Shown: piece after piece, positions 8,747 through 20,042 of the stretch
How the letters are laid out: every line of letters begins with the position of its first letter
Numbering within the stretch: position 1 is the first letter of the stretch
Assembly: GCF_000617845.2 (NCBI RefSeq)
Contig: NZ_DF820425.1
Coordinates: forward strand, 317,690 to 381,689
Source: Bradyrhizobium sp. DOA9
GTDB taxonomy: Bacteria; Pseudomonadota; Alphaproteobacteria; Rhizobiales; Xanthobacteraceae
DNA: 64,000 nucleotides
Direction: 5' to 3'
Notes under the pieces: generated by a model
The model's input: only the letters and a program-made list of their open reading frames with translations
Told to the model about the DNA's origin: nothing
Databases searched by the model: none
Position numbers and translations under genes: made by a program

Positions 8747-9937
8747 ATGACACAACATGACAACGATCCCGCCTGGCCGGACCACAAACCGACCGCGCTC
8801 CTCGTGCTTGCCGACGGCACGGTGCTCGAGGGCTTTGGTCTCGGCGCCGAGGGCCACGCCGTCGGCGAAGTCTGCTTCAACACCGCGATGACCGGCTATG
8901 AGGAGATCCTGACCGATCCCTCCTATGCCGGCCAGCTCATCACCTTCACCTTCCCGCATATCGGCAATGTCGGCACCAACGACGACGACATCGAGACGGT
9001 GAACATGGCCGCGACGCCCGGCGCGCGCGGCGTGATCCTGCGCACCGCGATCACCGATCCCTCGAACTATCGCGCCACCAAGCACCTCGACCAGTGGCTG
9101 AAGGCCCGTGGCATCATCGGCCTCTCCGGCATCGACACCCGCGCACTGACCGCGCTGATCCGCTCCAAGGGCATGCCCAACGCCGTGATCGCGCATTCCA
9201 GGACCGGCGAGTTCGACCTGCATGGCCTGAAGGAAGAGGCGCGCGAATGGCCGGGCCTCGAAGGCATGGATCTCGTGCCGATGGTCACCAGCGGCCAGCG
9301 CTTCACCTGGGACGAGACGCCCTGGGCCTGGGACAAGGGCTTCGGCCGGCAGGAGAAGCCGGAGTTCAACGTCGTCGCCATCGACTACGGCATCAAGCGC
9401 AACATCCTGCGCCTGCTGGCCGGCGTCGGCTGCAAGGTGACGGTGGTGCCGGCGACGACCTCGTCCGAGGACATCCTGGCGCTGAAGCCGGACGGCGTGT
9501 TCCTGTCCAACGGTCCGGGCGATCCGGCCGCGACCGGCAAATATGCGGTGCCGGTGATCCGCGATGTGATCAAGTCGGGCACGCCGACTTTCGGCATCTG
9601 CCTCGGCCACCAGATGCTGGGGCTCGCCGTTGGCGCCAAGACCAAGAAGATGCATCAGGGTCATCACGGCGCCAATCATCCCGTCAAGGACGAGACCACC
9701 GGCAAGGTCGAGATCACCTCGATGAACCACGGCTTTGCCGTGGACGAGACCACGCTGCCGAAGGGCGCGACACAGACCCACGTCTCGCTGTTCGACGGCT
9801 CCAATTGCGGCATCCAGCTCGACGGCAAGCCGGTGTTCTCGGTGCAGTACCACCCCGAGGCCTCACCGGGCCCGCGCGACTCGCACTATCTGTTCCAGCG
9901 CTTCGCCGACCTGATGCGGCAGAAGAAGAGCGCGTAG
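8747..9937 (+). CDS. carA: Carbamoyl-phosphate synthase, small (glutaminase) subunit
   Basis: Hydrolyses glutamine and passes ammonia to CarB for carbamoyl phosphate, the precursor of pyrimidines and arginine. The 396-residue protein has the CPSase small-chain N-terminal domain followed by a class I glutamine amidotransferase. Catalytic Cys285 lies in GICLGHQ, with His369 and Glu371 in QYHPEASPGP. The N-terminus MTQHDNDPAWPD matches the form I expect for Bradyrhizobium. No ribosome-binding site is visible. CarB is encoded about 2.7 kb downstream on the same strand rather than adjacent. Confidence 0.97.
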   Translation: MTQHDNDPAWPDHKPTALLVLADGTVLEGFGLGAEGHAVGEVCFNTAMTGYEEILTDPSYAGQLITFTFPHIGNVGTNDDDIETVNMAATPGARGVILRTAITDPSNYRATKHLDQWLKARGIIGLSGIDTRALTALIRSKGMPNAVIAHSRTGEFDLHGLKEEAREWPGLEGMDLVPMVTSGQRFTWDETPWAWDKGFGRQEKPEFNVVAIDYGIKRNILRLLAGVGCKVTVVPATTSSEDILALKPDGVFLSNGPGDPAATGKYAVPVIRDVIKSGTPTFGICLGHQMLGLAVGAKTKKMHQGHHGANHPVKDETTGKVEITSMNHGFAVDETTLPKGATQTHVSLFDGSNCGIQLDGKPVFSVQYHPEASPGPRDSHYLFQRFADLMRQKKSA

Positions 9938-9979
9938 GGCCAGAACGCCGGCGGACGAAGCCGCCGGCTGTGGCCATCG

Positions 9980-10195
9980 TCACGGACGCATGAACATGAA
10001 GTCCGTGTCGGGATCGCAGTTCTCGGCGATGAAGCGCAGCTCCGCCTGGATGTCGGCGACCGGCCTCGTCTCCAGATATTTCGCAATCACCAGATTGAGC
10101 AAAGCCCGGCAGACGGTTTCGTGCCCGAGGCCGGCTGTCTCCGCCTCGTCGACGGCCGCCGAGAAATGACGCTGCGCTACCTCGGATGCGTACAT
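9980..10195 (-). CDS. Small conserved hypothetical protein
   Basis: A 71-residue mildly acidic soluble protein rich in helix-forming residues, without a signal peptide or membrane segment. It begins MYASEVAQRHF after an AGAGGGAAC ribosome-binding site and ends in a DTDFMFMRP tail. I do not recognise a named family. It lies convergent to carA and divergent from the cupin gene. Codon use matches the surrounding genes, so it is probably real. Confidence 0.6.
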   Translation of the reverse strand: MYASEVAQRHFSAAVDEAETAGLGHETVCRALLNLVIAKYLETRPVADIQAELRFIAENCDPDTDFMFMRP

Positions 10196-10341
10196 GGCGT
10201 TCCCTCTTCTTGCATTGATTGGCGTGCCCGCCAATGGCCGCCTGCGCCTTGATCTCCGTCAAGCCGGCGTATGGACTGTCAAGGAACAAGAGGCCTTGCT
10301 CTCTCTTGATTTCGAGGTCTGATGCCAACTTGGAACCCGCC

Positions 10342-10863
10342 ATGCCCGTCGTCCGCGACAAGGCCGAGCCGCTCGCCATCGTGTTCGAGGATGACGGGCT
10401 CGTGCCGAACAACATCCTTCCGTTCCTGGTCTACCAGGGCGCGGTGAAGCTCGATCCGAAGCGGCCGGCAGAGACCATCGAAAACCTGTTCGAAGCGAAC
10501 GGCTGGGGCGGGACATGGCGCAACGGCGTCTACGATTATCTGCACTATCACGCGACGGTGCACGAGGTGCTCGGCGTCGCGCGCGGCAGCGCCCGCGTCC
10601 GTTTCGGCGGCGACCACGGCCAGGAGCTGGACATCAAGGCCGGCGACGTTGCGGTCCTGCCCGCCGGCACCGGGCATCAATGCATCGAGGCGAGCGAGGA
10701 TTTCTGCGTGATCGGCGCCTATCCGCCAGGCGCCGAGATGGAGATCACGCGCGCAACGCCGGAGAACCATGCCAAAGCGCTGAAGACGATTCCGCACGTC
10801 GCGCTGCCGCCGGCTGATCCCGTGACGGGGAAGGACGGCGCATTGATGAGGCTGTGGCGGTAG
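10342..10863 (+). CDS. Cupin domain protein
   Basis: A 173-residue single-cupin protein. The first cupin motif is around YHATVHEVLGVARG and the second around GDVAVLPAGTGHQ, giving histidine ligands for a metal. It resembles YjlB-type cupins of unknown substrate. The chosen ATG (MPVVRDKAEP) has a short GGAA upstream; a longer frame adds 41 residues without family character. A hairpin followed by a T-run shortly after the stop probably ends the transcript. Confidence 0.8.
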   Translation: MPVVRDKAEPLAIVFEDDGLVPNNILPFLVYQGAVKLDPKRPAETIENLFEANGWGGTWRNGVYDYLHYHATVHEVLGVARGSARVRFGGDHGQELDIKAGDVAVLPAGTGHQCIEASEDFCVIGAYPPGAEMEITRATPENHAKALKTIPHVALPPADPVTGKDGALMRLWR

Positions 10864-10883
10864 CCACAAGCACGGTGCAGTAG

Positions 10884-10915
10884 GGTGGGTTCGCCGAAGG
10901 CGTAACCCACCTTTT
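10884..10915 (+). terminator. Rho-independent terminator after the cupin gene
   Basis: Arms GGTGGGTT and AACCCACC enclose a CGCCGAAGGCGT loop and are followed by TTTT. The same GGTGGGTT..AACCCACC pattern is common between rhizobial genes. Confidence 0.7.
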
Positions 10916-10944
10916 CTGTTTCCGCCGACAGAGACAGTGGTGGG

Positions 10945-11466
10945 TTACGCCTCGTTGCCGCCTTCCTGCCGGGTGGCCTCAAACAGGAACCAGGTCCGCC
11001 TCTCGGTCTCGTCGATGAAGTTCTCCAAGATGCTGGCGCTGGCGACGTCGCCGGCCTCGTCGCAGACGTCATGCGCCTTGCGCATCGCGGCCGCGACGAG
11101 CTTGTTGTCCTGCATCAGCTCGCGCAGCATCTCGCGCGGCGGGACGTAGTCCTCGTTGTTGTCCTTGATGGTCTGGAGCTTCGCGACCTGGCCGATCGAC
11201 TTCAGCGTGGTGCCGCCGATCTTGCGGACGCGCTCGGCGAGCTGGTCGGTGGTGGCGAAGATCTGGTCGGACTGCTCGTCCAGCAGCAGATGGTAATCGC
11301 GGAAGTGGCGCCCGCTGATGTGCCAGTGGAAATTCTTGGTCTTGAGATAAAGCGCGAAGGCGTCGGCCAGCAGCACGTTGAGTGCCTCCGAGACCTTCTT
11401 GACCCCGTCGGGCGACAGATCCGTGGGGGTATCGAGTTCAGGCGAGACCTTGTTGTTTTTGCTCAC
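10945..11466 (-). CDS. dps: Dps family DNA-binding ferritin-like protein
   Basis: A mini-ferritin that oxidises and stores iron and protects DNA in stress. It is 173 residues from a GTG start preceded by AGGAAGG, which I prefer over an upstream in-frame ATG. The inter-subunit ferroxidase residues His47, His59, Asp63, Asp74 and Glu78 have the same spacing as H51/H63/D67/D78/E82 of E. coli Dps. The N-terminal tail contains a few lysines (SKNNK) that might contact DNA. It is encoded alone on this strand, divergent from the methyltransferase gene. Confidence 0.92.
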   Translation of the reverse strand: MSKNNKVSPELDTPTDLSPDGVKKVSEALNVLLADAFALYLKTKNFHWHISGRHFRDYHLLLDEQSDQIFATTDQLAERVRKIGGTTLKSIGQVAKLQTIKDNNEDYVPPREMLRELMQDNKLVAAAMRKAHDVCDEAGDVASASILENFIDETERRTWFLFEATRQEGGNEA

Positions 11467-11579
11467 GGGAGACCTTCCTGTTAGGACGCGGACATTGACG
11501 GCGCGCCGTCGCACCCCTAACGCAAGGCGGGCAGCGCCGGTTCCTCTTTCGGAACCGTTGGCCGGGACCTTCGAATACC

Positions 11580-12281
11580 ATGGACGATTGGATCGATTAT
11601 TACGACTCGACGCATACGATCTATGTCAGCAAGCTGCATCGCGACTTGCACTTCCAGATCATTGCACGGGACATCATCGGCTACATCCCCTCGCCGGGTG
11701 CGACGGTGCTGGACTATGCCTGCGGCGAAGCGCTGTCGGCGAGCCAGGTGGCAGCCGCCTGCGGCATGCTGATCCTGGCCGAGCCCGCGCCGGGCGTGCG
11801 CGGCCGGCTGATCGCGCGCTTTGCCCCAAACACCAAGATCCGCGTCCGCTCGCTCGACGACGTCCGCAAGATGCAGGATCAGTCGATCGATCTCGCCGTG
11901 ATCAACTCGGTCGCGCAATACATGACGCCGGACGAGCTCGATGCCGCGCTACTGAACATCCGCCGGATCCTGAAACCCTCCGGCAAGCTGGTGCTGGGCG
12001 ACATTCTCCAGCCCAATGTCGGCATGGTCAGGGATGTGATGGCGCTGCTGGGCTTTGGCCTGCGCCACGGTTTCCTGAAGGACGCGCTGGTCGGGCTGAT
12101 CAGCACCGCGCTGTCGGATTATCGCCAGTTGCGCTCGCGCATCGGGCTGCAGCGCTACAGCGAGGACGAGATCACCGCCAAGCTGAAGGCGGCAGGCTTC
12201 GCGGTCCAGCGCGCCCACCGCAATATCGGCCACAACCGCTGGCGCATGACCTTCATCGCGAGGCCCCCTCTGGTCCGTTAA
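11580..12281 (+). CDS. Class I SAM-dependent methyltransferase
   Basis: A 233-residue protein with the methyltransferase fold: motif I VLDYACGEALSA near residues 43-54, an acidic end of strand 2 (LILAEPAP), and a strand-4 region VINSVAQYMTPDEL. The long loop around PNVGMVRDVMALLGFGLRHGF may form the substrate pocket. The substrate is not recognisable. It starts at the first ATG after the dps-side intergenic region and lies upstream of a tRNA-like gene. Confidence 0.78.
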   Translation: MDDWIDYYDSTHTIYVSKLHRDLHFQIIARDIIGYIPSPGATVLDYACGEALSASQVAAACGMLILAEPAPGVRGRLIARFAPNTKIRVRSLDDVRKMQDQSIDLAVINSVAQYMTPDELDAALLNIRRILKPSGKLVLGDILQPNVGMVRDVMALLGFGLRHGFLKDALVGLISTALSDYRQLRSRIGLQRYSEDEITAKLKAAGFAVQRAHRNIGHNRWRMTFIARPPLVR

Positions 12282-12335
12282 GCATAACAATTAGCCGTTG
12301 TGGCTTGTGGCACTGCAATCGGTAATGATTGCCGC

Positions 12336-12411
12336 GGCCCGGTGGCGGAAGCGTCTACGCGAGGGCGGTGCAACGCTCTACATCCTGGTTCAAATCCAGG
12401 CCGGGTCTCCA
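12336..12411 (+). tRNA. tRNA-Cys-like gene (anticodon GCA), atypical or degenerate
   Basis: A 76-nt sequence folds as a tRNA. The acceptor stem GGCCCGG/CCGGGTC has seven pairs including one G-U. The T-arm CCTGG-TTCAAAT-CCAGG is perfect, base 8 is T, and an encoded CCA follows discriminator T73, the discriminator base typical of tRNA-Cys. The anticodon stem AGGGC/GCTCT encloses GGTGCAAC, so GCA sits in an eight-base loop instead of seven, and the D-loop lacks the usual GG. It could be a diverged tRNA-Cys, a pseudogene or a tRNA-like RNA. Confidence 0.55.
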
Positions 12412-12623
12412 GCCTTCGCTGGCTCCGCCAGCTTCGGCTCGGCAAGCCCTATCGTGGCGAAGGCTGCCGCGGCGAAGCCCGAAGGGCGAAGCCGGGCGCG
12501 CTCGGCAGCCTCCCCAAACCCGCCAAAATTGCCGGTTGATGGGCGTTTTTCGGGGTTTCGCCGCTCCAAAAACTGGTTTAAGACCCACCCGCGCGCGAGG
12601 GAGACCCCGCGCTCTCGCCAAAT
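12412..12623 (+). other. Intergenic segment between the tRNA-like gene and carB, rich in short inverted repeats
   Basis: No credible gene is seen. The segment contains CTTCG/CGAAG-based short inverted repeats, such as AGCCTTCGCTGGCTCCGCC and GCGAAGCCCGAAGGGCGAAG, similar to repetitive DNA downstream of other rhizobial genes. Confidence 0.5.
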
Positions 12624-12653
12624 GGGGACGCGCGGCAAGCGCGCCCTTTTTTT
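12624..12653 (+). terminator. Strong terminator-like hairpin just upstream of carB
   Basis: A GC-rich hairpin (GGGACGCGC / GCGCGCCC around GGCAA) is followed by seven T residues, only 28 bp before the carB start. It could end the tRNA-like transcript or act as a leader attenuator for carB. Confidence 0.72.
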
Positions 12654-12681
12654 GTGCCCAGATCCCAGCCCGTGAGCGGTG

Positions 12682-16146
<3,465 letters not shown>

Positions 16147-16354
16147 TCGCTAGCGGTGGCAACGCTTCCGCTAAGTGATTGGCAATGAAGCCACAATGGC
16201 CGGAGGAACCGATCCGGCCAGGTAGTGGTTCTGTTCCGGCGCCAGACCCACATGAGATCCCGGTGGGCGCGTGTTCAGCCCGGGAATACCGACGAATCAA
16301 GGTTGCCGCGCCCTCGCTTTTTGTCGGGCGCGCAACTGAAGGACGAGAGAAGAG

Positions 16355-16828
16355 ATGGAAAAGGTTCCGATGACCCAGGCCGGCTTTGTCGCGCTCGGGG
16401 AAGAATTGAAGAAGCGCCAGTCGGAAGATCGTCCGCGCATCATCGAGCACATCGCGGAGGCGCGCTCGCACGGAGACCTGTCGGAGAACGCGGAATATCA
16501 TGCCGCGAAGGAAGAGCAGTCGCACAACGAGGGCCGCATCGCCGAGCTCGAGGACAAGCTTGCGCGCGCCGACATCATCGACATCTCCAAGCTTTCGGGC
16601 GACACCATCAAGTTCGGCGCCACCGTGACGCTGGTCGACGAGGACACCGAGAAGAAGACGGTGTGGCAGATCGTCGGCGAGGTCGAGGCGGACGCCAAGA
16701 AGGGCCGCATCTCGATCACCTCGCCGCTCGCGCGCGCATTGATCGGCAAGAAGAAGGGTGCCACGGTCGAGGTCAACACGCCGGGCGGCGCCAAGGCCTA
16801 CGAGATCACCAAGGTGGAGTGGCGGTAA
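16355..16828 (+). CDS. greA: Transcription elongation factor GreA
   Basis: Rescues backtracked RNA polymerase by stimulating transcript cleavage. The 157-residue length is normal for GreA. The N-terminal coiled coil contains the [16 protein letters not shown] tip with the conserved acidic residues, and the C-terminal FKBP-like domain contains [17 protein letters not shown]. The start follows a purine-rich GACGAGAGAAGAG. It is downstream of carB by about 200 bp, probably with its own promoter, and is closed by a clear terminator. Confidence 0.96.
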   Translation: MEKVPMTQAGFVALGEELKKRQSEDRPRIIEHIAEARSHGDLSENAEYHAAKEEQSHNEGRIAELEDKLARADIIDISKLSGDTIKFGATVTLVDEDTEKKTVWQIVGEVEADAKKGRISITSPLARALIGKKKGATVEVNTPGGAKAYEITKVEWR

Positions 16829-16854
16829 GGATTTGCCGCTGGGCTGACGTTTCG

Positions 16855-16883
16855 AAAAGGCCGCGCGATGCGCGGCCTTTTTG
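16855..16883 (+). terminator. greA terminator
   Basis: AAAAGGCCGCGC / GCGCGGCCTTTTT with an ATG-containing loop, a standard rho-independent terminator 26 bp after the greA stop. Confidence 0.9.
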
Positions 16884-16929
16884 TTTCAGCGGATTGCTGG
16901 AGTTGCAGCGGACACACGCCCTCACCACT

Positions 16930-17009
16930 CGTCATTGCGAGCGCAGCGAAGCAATCCAGAATCCCTCCGCGGAAAGACTCTGGATTGCTTCGCTGCGCTC
17001 GCAATGACG
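16930..17009. repeat. Palindromic dispersed repeat, copy 1 (CGTCATTGCGAGCGCAGCGA type)
   Basis: The roughly 32-bp arms are almost perfect inverted complements around a CTCCGCGGAAAGA core. The same unit occurs near 51542 and, with its core inverted, near 54578. It lies between convergent genes. Confidence 0.85.
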
Positions 17010-17017
17010 GATCCGCG

Positions 17018-17497
17018 CTACCTCCTCCCCTTCACCTCGAGCGGCACTGCCGCCTCGTATTTCGAATTGTGCAGCACCAATGACGTGCGCACGTTGCGGA
17101 CATGGGGCGCCGCCGTCAGGTGCGTGACGAAATCCTGGAAGGTCGCCATGTCGGGGGCGACGCATTTCAGGATGAAATCGACCTCGCCGGACAGCATCCA
17201 GCATTCCCGCACCAGGGGCTCGGCGCGGACGAACTGCTCGAACGCGCGCAAATCCGCCTCGGCCTGGCTGGACAGGTGCACGGCGGCGAAAACAGTGACG
17301 TCGAAGCCCAGCTTGCGGGCGTCCAGGAGGCCGCGATAGCCGTGGATGTAGCCCTCCTCCTCCAGCGCCCGGACGCGGCGCAGACAGGGAGGCGGCGAGA
17401 TGCCGACGCGCTTGGCCAGCTCGACATTGGTGATTCGACCGTCGGCCTGAATCTCGGTCAGAATTTTCAGGTCGATCTCGTCTAGGTTCCGCGACAC
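17018..17497 (-). CDS. Lrp/AsnC family transcriptional regulator
   Basis: A 159-residue feast/famine-type regulator. The helix-turn-helix is in about residues 22-45 (RITNVELAKRVGISPPPCLRRV), and the C-terminal RAM domain should bind an amino acid or similar effector. I use a GTG start preceded by AGGAG; an upstream in-frame start adds 21 residues that look unrelated to the family. It is divergent from trxB, with two palindromes in between that look like its own operators. Candidate targets are therefore itself and trxB. Confidence 0.9.
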   Translation of the reverse strand: MSRNLDEIDLKILTEIQADGRITNVELAKRVGISPPPCLRRVRALEEEGYIHGYRGLLDARKLGFDVTVFAAVHLSSQAEADLRAFEQFVRAEPLVRECWMLSGEVDFILKCVAPDMATFQDFVTHLTAAPHVRNVRTSLVLHNSKYEAAVPLEVKGRR

Positions 17498-17572
17498 GTG
17501 ATTGGAACTCCTGGCCTTTGCGGCGCTATTGGGTGATTTGTCGAAATCCTCATAGCCCAACCCGCACCGCTA

Positions 17573-17589
17573 GCGCAATTTTATTGCGC
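17573..17589. promoter_or_regulatory. Lrp-type operator, site 1
   Basis: Perfect palindrome GCGCAAT-TTT-ATTGCGC, matching the A/T-centred inverted-repeat form of Lrp/AsnC sites. A further half-site GCGCAAT lies at 17595-17601. It is 76 bp upstream of the lrp start. Confidence 0.6.
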
Positions 17590-17640
17590 GTGCAGCGCAA
17601 TCGACTTTTGTTCCCTGTTGGAAAAATCCGCCGAGAGGGA

Positions 17641-17655
17641 ATGCAATTCTTGCAT
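17641..17655. promoter_or_regulatory. Lrp-type operator, site 2
   Basis: Perfect palindrome ATGCAA-TTC-TTGCAT, sharing the GCAA-N3-TTGC core geometry with site 1 and about 68 bp away from it, on the trxB side. Confidence 0.5.
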
Positions 17656-17763
17656 GGCTCGCCAGATGGCTTAGATTAGCTCTGATATTTCAGCGCCTCC
17701 GCGAGGCCTCCCGGCACATTCCGCGCCCGCGCTGCAAATCCCCCGTGAAAGGCGTCCATCGAA

Positions 17764-18729
17764 ATGTCCGCTCCTGTTCATGCAAAGGTCGTCATCATCG
17801 GCTCCGGCCCCGCCGGCTATACCGCCGCGATCTACGCCGCGCGCGCGATGCTGGAGCCGATCCTGATCCAGGGCATCCAGCCCGGCGGACAGCTCACGAT
17901 CACCACCGACGTCGAGAACTATCCGGGCTTCGCCGACGTGATCCAGGGCCCCTGGCTGATGGAGCAGATGGAGAAGCAGGCGGTCCACGTCGGCACCAGG
18001 ATCGTCTCCGACCTGGTCACCAGGCTGGAGACGGCGCAGCGGCCGTTCCGCCTCACCTGCGACAGCGGCGACGTCTATCTCGCCGAGACCGTGATCCTGG
18101 CCACCGGCGCGCAAGCGCGCTGGCTCGGCCTGCCGTCGGAGGCCAAGTTCCAGGGCGGCGGCGTGTCGGCCTGCGCCACCTGCGACGGCTTCTTCTACCG
18201 TGGCAAGGAGGTGATCGTGGTCGGCGGCGGCAACACCGCGGTCGAGGAAGCCCTGTACCTCACCAACCATGCCTCGCAGGTCACGATCGTGCATCGTCGC
18301 GATCACTTCCGCGCCGAGCGCATCCTGCAGGAGCGCCTGTTCAAGCATCCGAAGATCAAGGTGATCTGGGACGCCGCCGTCGACGAGATCTGCGGCACCG
18401 AGAACCCCAACAAGGTCACCCATGTCCGGCTCAAGAACGTCAAGACCGGCGCGCTCACGGACGTGAAGGCCGACGGCGTCTTCATCGCCATCGGCCACGC
18501 GCCGGCGACCGAGCTCGTCAAGGACCAGGTCAAGCTGAAACCCTCCGGCTACATCGAGGTCGCCCCGAACTCGACCGCGACCTCGGTGCCCGGCCTGTTC
18601 GCCGCCGGCGACGTCGCCGACGAAACCTATCGCCAGGCCGTGACGGCCGCCGGCCTCGGCTGCATGGCCGCACTCGAAGCCGAACGTTTCTTGGCCCTTC
18701 GCGCCAGCGAGCGCGCGGCAGCGGAATAG
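17764..18729 (+). CDS. trxB: Thioredoxin reductase (NADPH)
   Basis: Transfers electrons from NADPH through FAD and a redox-active disulfide to thioredoxin. The 321-residue protein has an FAD-binding GSGPAG at about 13-18, the active-site CATC with Cys137 and Cys140, an NADPH-binding GGGNTAVEEA, and a C-terminal FAD motif GLFAAGDVAD. These are complete and canonical. The next gene, a LysR regulator, starts 4 bp after the stop, so the two are probably co-transcribed. The upstream region holds likely Lrp operators. Confidence 0.95.
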   Translation: MSAPVHAKVVIIGSGPAGYTAAIYAARAMLEPILIQGIQPGGQLTITTDVENYPGFADVIQGPWLMEQMEKQAVHVGTRIVSDLVTRLETAQRPFRLTCDSGDVYLAETVILATGAQARWLGLPSEAKFQGGGVSACATCDGFFYRGKEVIVVGGGNTAVEEALYLTNHASQVTIVHRRDHFRAERILQERLFKHPKIKVIWDAAVDEICGTENPNKVTHVRLKNVKTGALTDVKADGVFIAIGHAPATELVKDQVKLKPSGYIEVAPNSTATSVPGLFAAGDVADETYRQAVTAAGLGCMAALEAERFLALRASERAAAE

Positions 18730-18733
18730 AATC

Positions 18734-19657
18734 ATGCCCCGAACACGCGACGGATTTACGGATATGGACTGGGACAAGCTGAAGGTGTTTCACGCCGCGG
18801 CGGAGGCGGGCAGCTTCACGCATGCGGGCGAGCAGCTCGGCCTGTCGCAATCGGCGGTGTCGCGCCAGGTCTCGGCGCTGGAGCAGGAGCTTTCGGTCTC
18901 GCTGTTCCACCGCCACGCCCGCGGCCTGATCCTCACCGAGCAGGGCGACCTCTTGTTCCGCACCGCGCATGACGTGTTCATGCAGCTGCAGGCGGCGCGC
19001 GCCAAGCTGACCGACAGCCGCGAGCGACCGAGCGGCGATCTCAAGATCACCACCACACCCGGCGTCGGCATCAACTGGCTGATCCCGCGGCTCGGCGAAT
19101 TCACCGCGCTGTATCCCGAGATCCGCATCTCGCTGATCGTCACCGACGAGGAGCTCGATCTGTCGATGCGCGAGGCCGACGTTGCGATCCGCACCCGCAA
19201 GCCGACGCAGCCGGATCTGATCCAGCGCAAGCTGTTCGCGATGGGCTTCCACGCCTATTGCTCGCCGGAATACATCAAGCGCTTCGGCACGCCGCGCACG
19301 CTGGAGGAGCTCGACTCCCACCGCATCATCACGCTGTCGGACGGCAACTTCGCGCCGCACCTGCAGAACCGCAACTGGCTGATCGAAGCCGGGCGCAACG
19401 GCTCGGGTCCGCGCGAGGCCTATTTCAAGGTCAACAACATCCTCGGTCTCGTCCGCGCCTGCGCACAGGGCCTCGGCATCGCCGCCCTGCCCGATTATTT
19501 GGTCGAGGAGCAGAGCAAGCTCGTGCAGTTGTTCGGCGAGTCGGATTCGATCCAGCTCGACACCTACTTCGTCTATCCCGAGGAGTTGAAGACGGTCGCG
19601 CGCGTGCAGGTGTTCCGCGACTTCGTGGTAAGCAAGGCGCAACGCTGGCCGTCCTGA
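18734..19657 (+). CDS. LysR family transcriptional regulator downstream of trxB
   Basis: A 307-residue LysR regulator. The winged helix-turn-helix is near residues 14-70 (FHAAAEAGSFTHAGEQLGLSQSAVSRQVSALE), and the periplasmic-binding-like effector domain follows from about residue 95. Its start is 4 bp after trxB, so it is likely in the same operon, which hints at a link to redox control, but no target is visible. I would not call it CysB or OxyR: it lacks recognisable paired redox cysteines. Confidence 0.9.
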   Translation: MPRTRDGFTDMDWDKLKVFHAAAEAGSFTHAGEQLGLSQSAVSRQVSALEQELSVSLFHRHARGLILTEQGDLLFRTAHDVFMQLQAARAKLTDSRERPSGDLKITTTPGVGINWLIPRLGEFTALYPEIRISLIVTDEELDLSMREADVAIRTRKPTQPDLIQRKLFAMGFHAYCSPEYIKRFGTPRTLEELDSHRIITLSDGNFAPHLQNRNWLIEAGRNGSGPREAYFKVNNILGLVRACAQGLGIAALPDYLVEEQSKLVQLFGESDSIQLDTYFVYPEELKTVARVQVFRDFVVSKAQRWPS

Positions 19658-19688
19658 TTTCCGCATGACTGACATGCGGCCTCGGCTG

Positions 19689-19718
19689 TTGCTGCAAGGC
19701 ACTCGGCAAGCTCATAAT
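19689..19718 (+). promoter_or_regulatory. Candidate promoter of small RNA 1
   Basis: TTGCTG and CATAAT hexamers are 18 bp apart, ahead of a non-coding stretch that ends in a strong terminator. Confidence 0.5.
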
Positions 19719-19724
19719 GTTTGC

Positions 19725-19858
19725 ACGCTGAGCCTTCGCGTTGCGCATTTGTCCCCCTCCTCCAGTGGCGCGGGAGTTCAGTAATCCCTCTTGGAAGGTG
19801 ATTGTGTCGGCCTCACGTGGCCAATACCTAAGCCGGGCCCTCGGGTCCGGCTTTTTTT
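19725..19858 (+). ncRNA. Candidate small RNA 1 (between lysR and the dapA-like gene)
   Basis: A non-coding stretch of about 134 nt runs from a promoter-like pair to a terminator with arms AGCCGGGCC/GGGTCCGGCT and seven T residues. A second hairpin GGCC-TCACGT-GGCC lies upstream of it. No reading frame of interest crosses it and it is too far from lysR to be a simple terminator. I cannot assign it to a known sRNA family. Confidence 0.5.
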
Positions 19859-19889
19859 CGTCGAAATGTTGCTTCGCTCTCCGCGTGTG

Positions 19890-19918
19890 TTGACAGTTCC
19901 ACCTATCCCCTGCATCAT
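19890..19918 (+). promoter_or_regulatory. Candidate promoter of small RNA 2
   Basis: A perfect TTGACA is 17 bp upstream of CATCAT, the best housekeeping-sigma match noted by eye in this window. Confidence 0.6.
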
Positions 19919-19968
19919 TTCCAAATGATCACGAAGTCGTGCGCAATCTCGTTCGAGGCCGTCGTCTC

Positions 19969-19994
19969 GAAAAAAGGCCCCCATCCCGGGGCCT
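19969..19994 (-). terminator. Minus-strand terminator-like hairpin inside small RNA 2
   Basis: On the minus strand AGGCCCC/GGGGCCT is followed by a run of six T residues. It could terminate an antisense transcript, or simply be the internal hairpin of small RNA 2. Confidence 0.4.
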
Positions 19995-20042
19995 CGGATC
20001 TTTGCGCGCGCTAGCTGACTTCGTCATCGCTGCAAATCTTCC

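Noticed and set aside
16930..17009. Palindromic repeat considered as a CRISPR unit
   Set aside because: Single palindrome without regularly spaced repeats or unique spacers; its other copies are far away.
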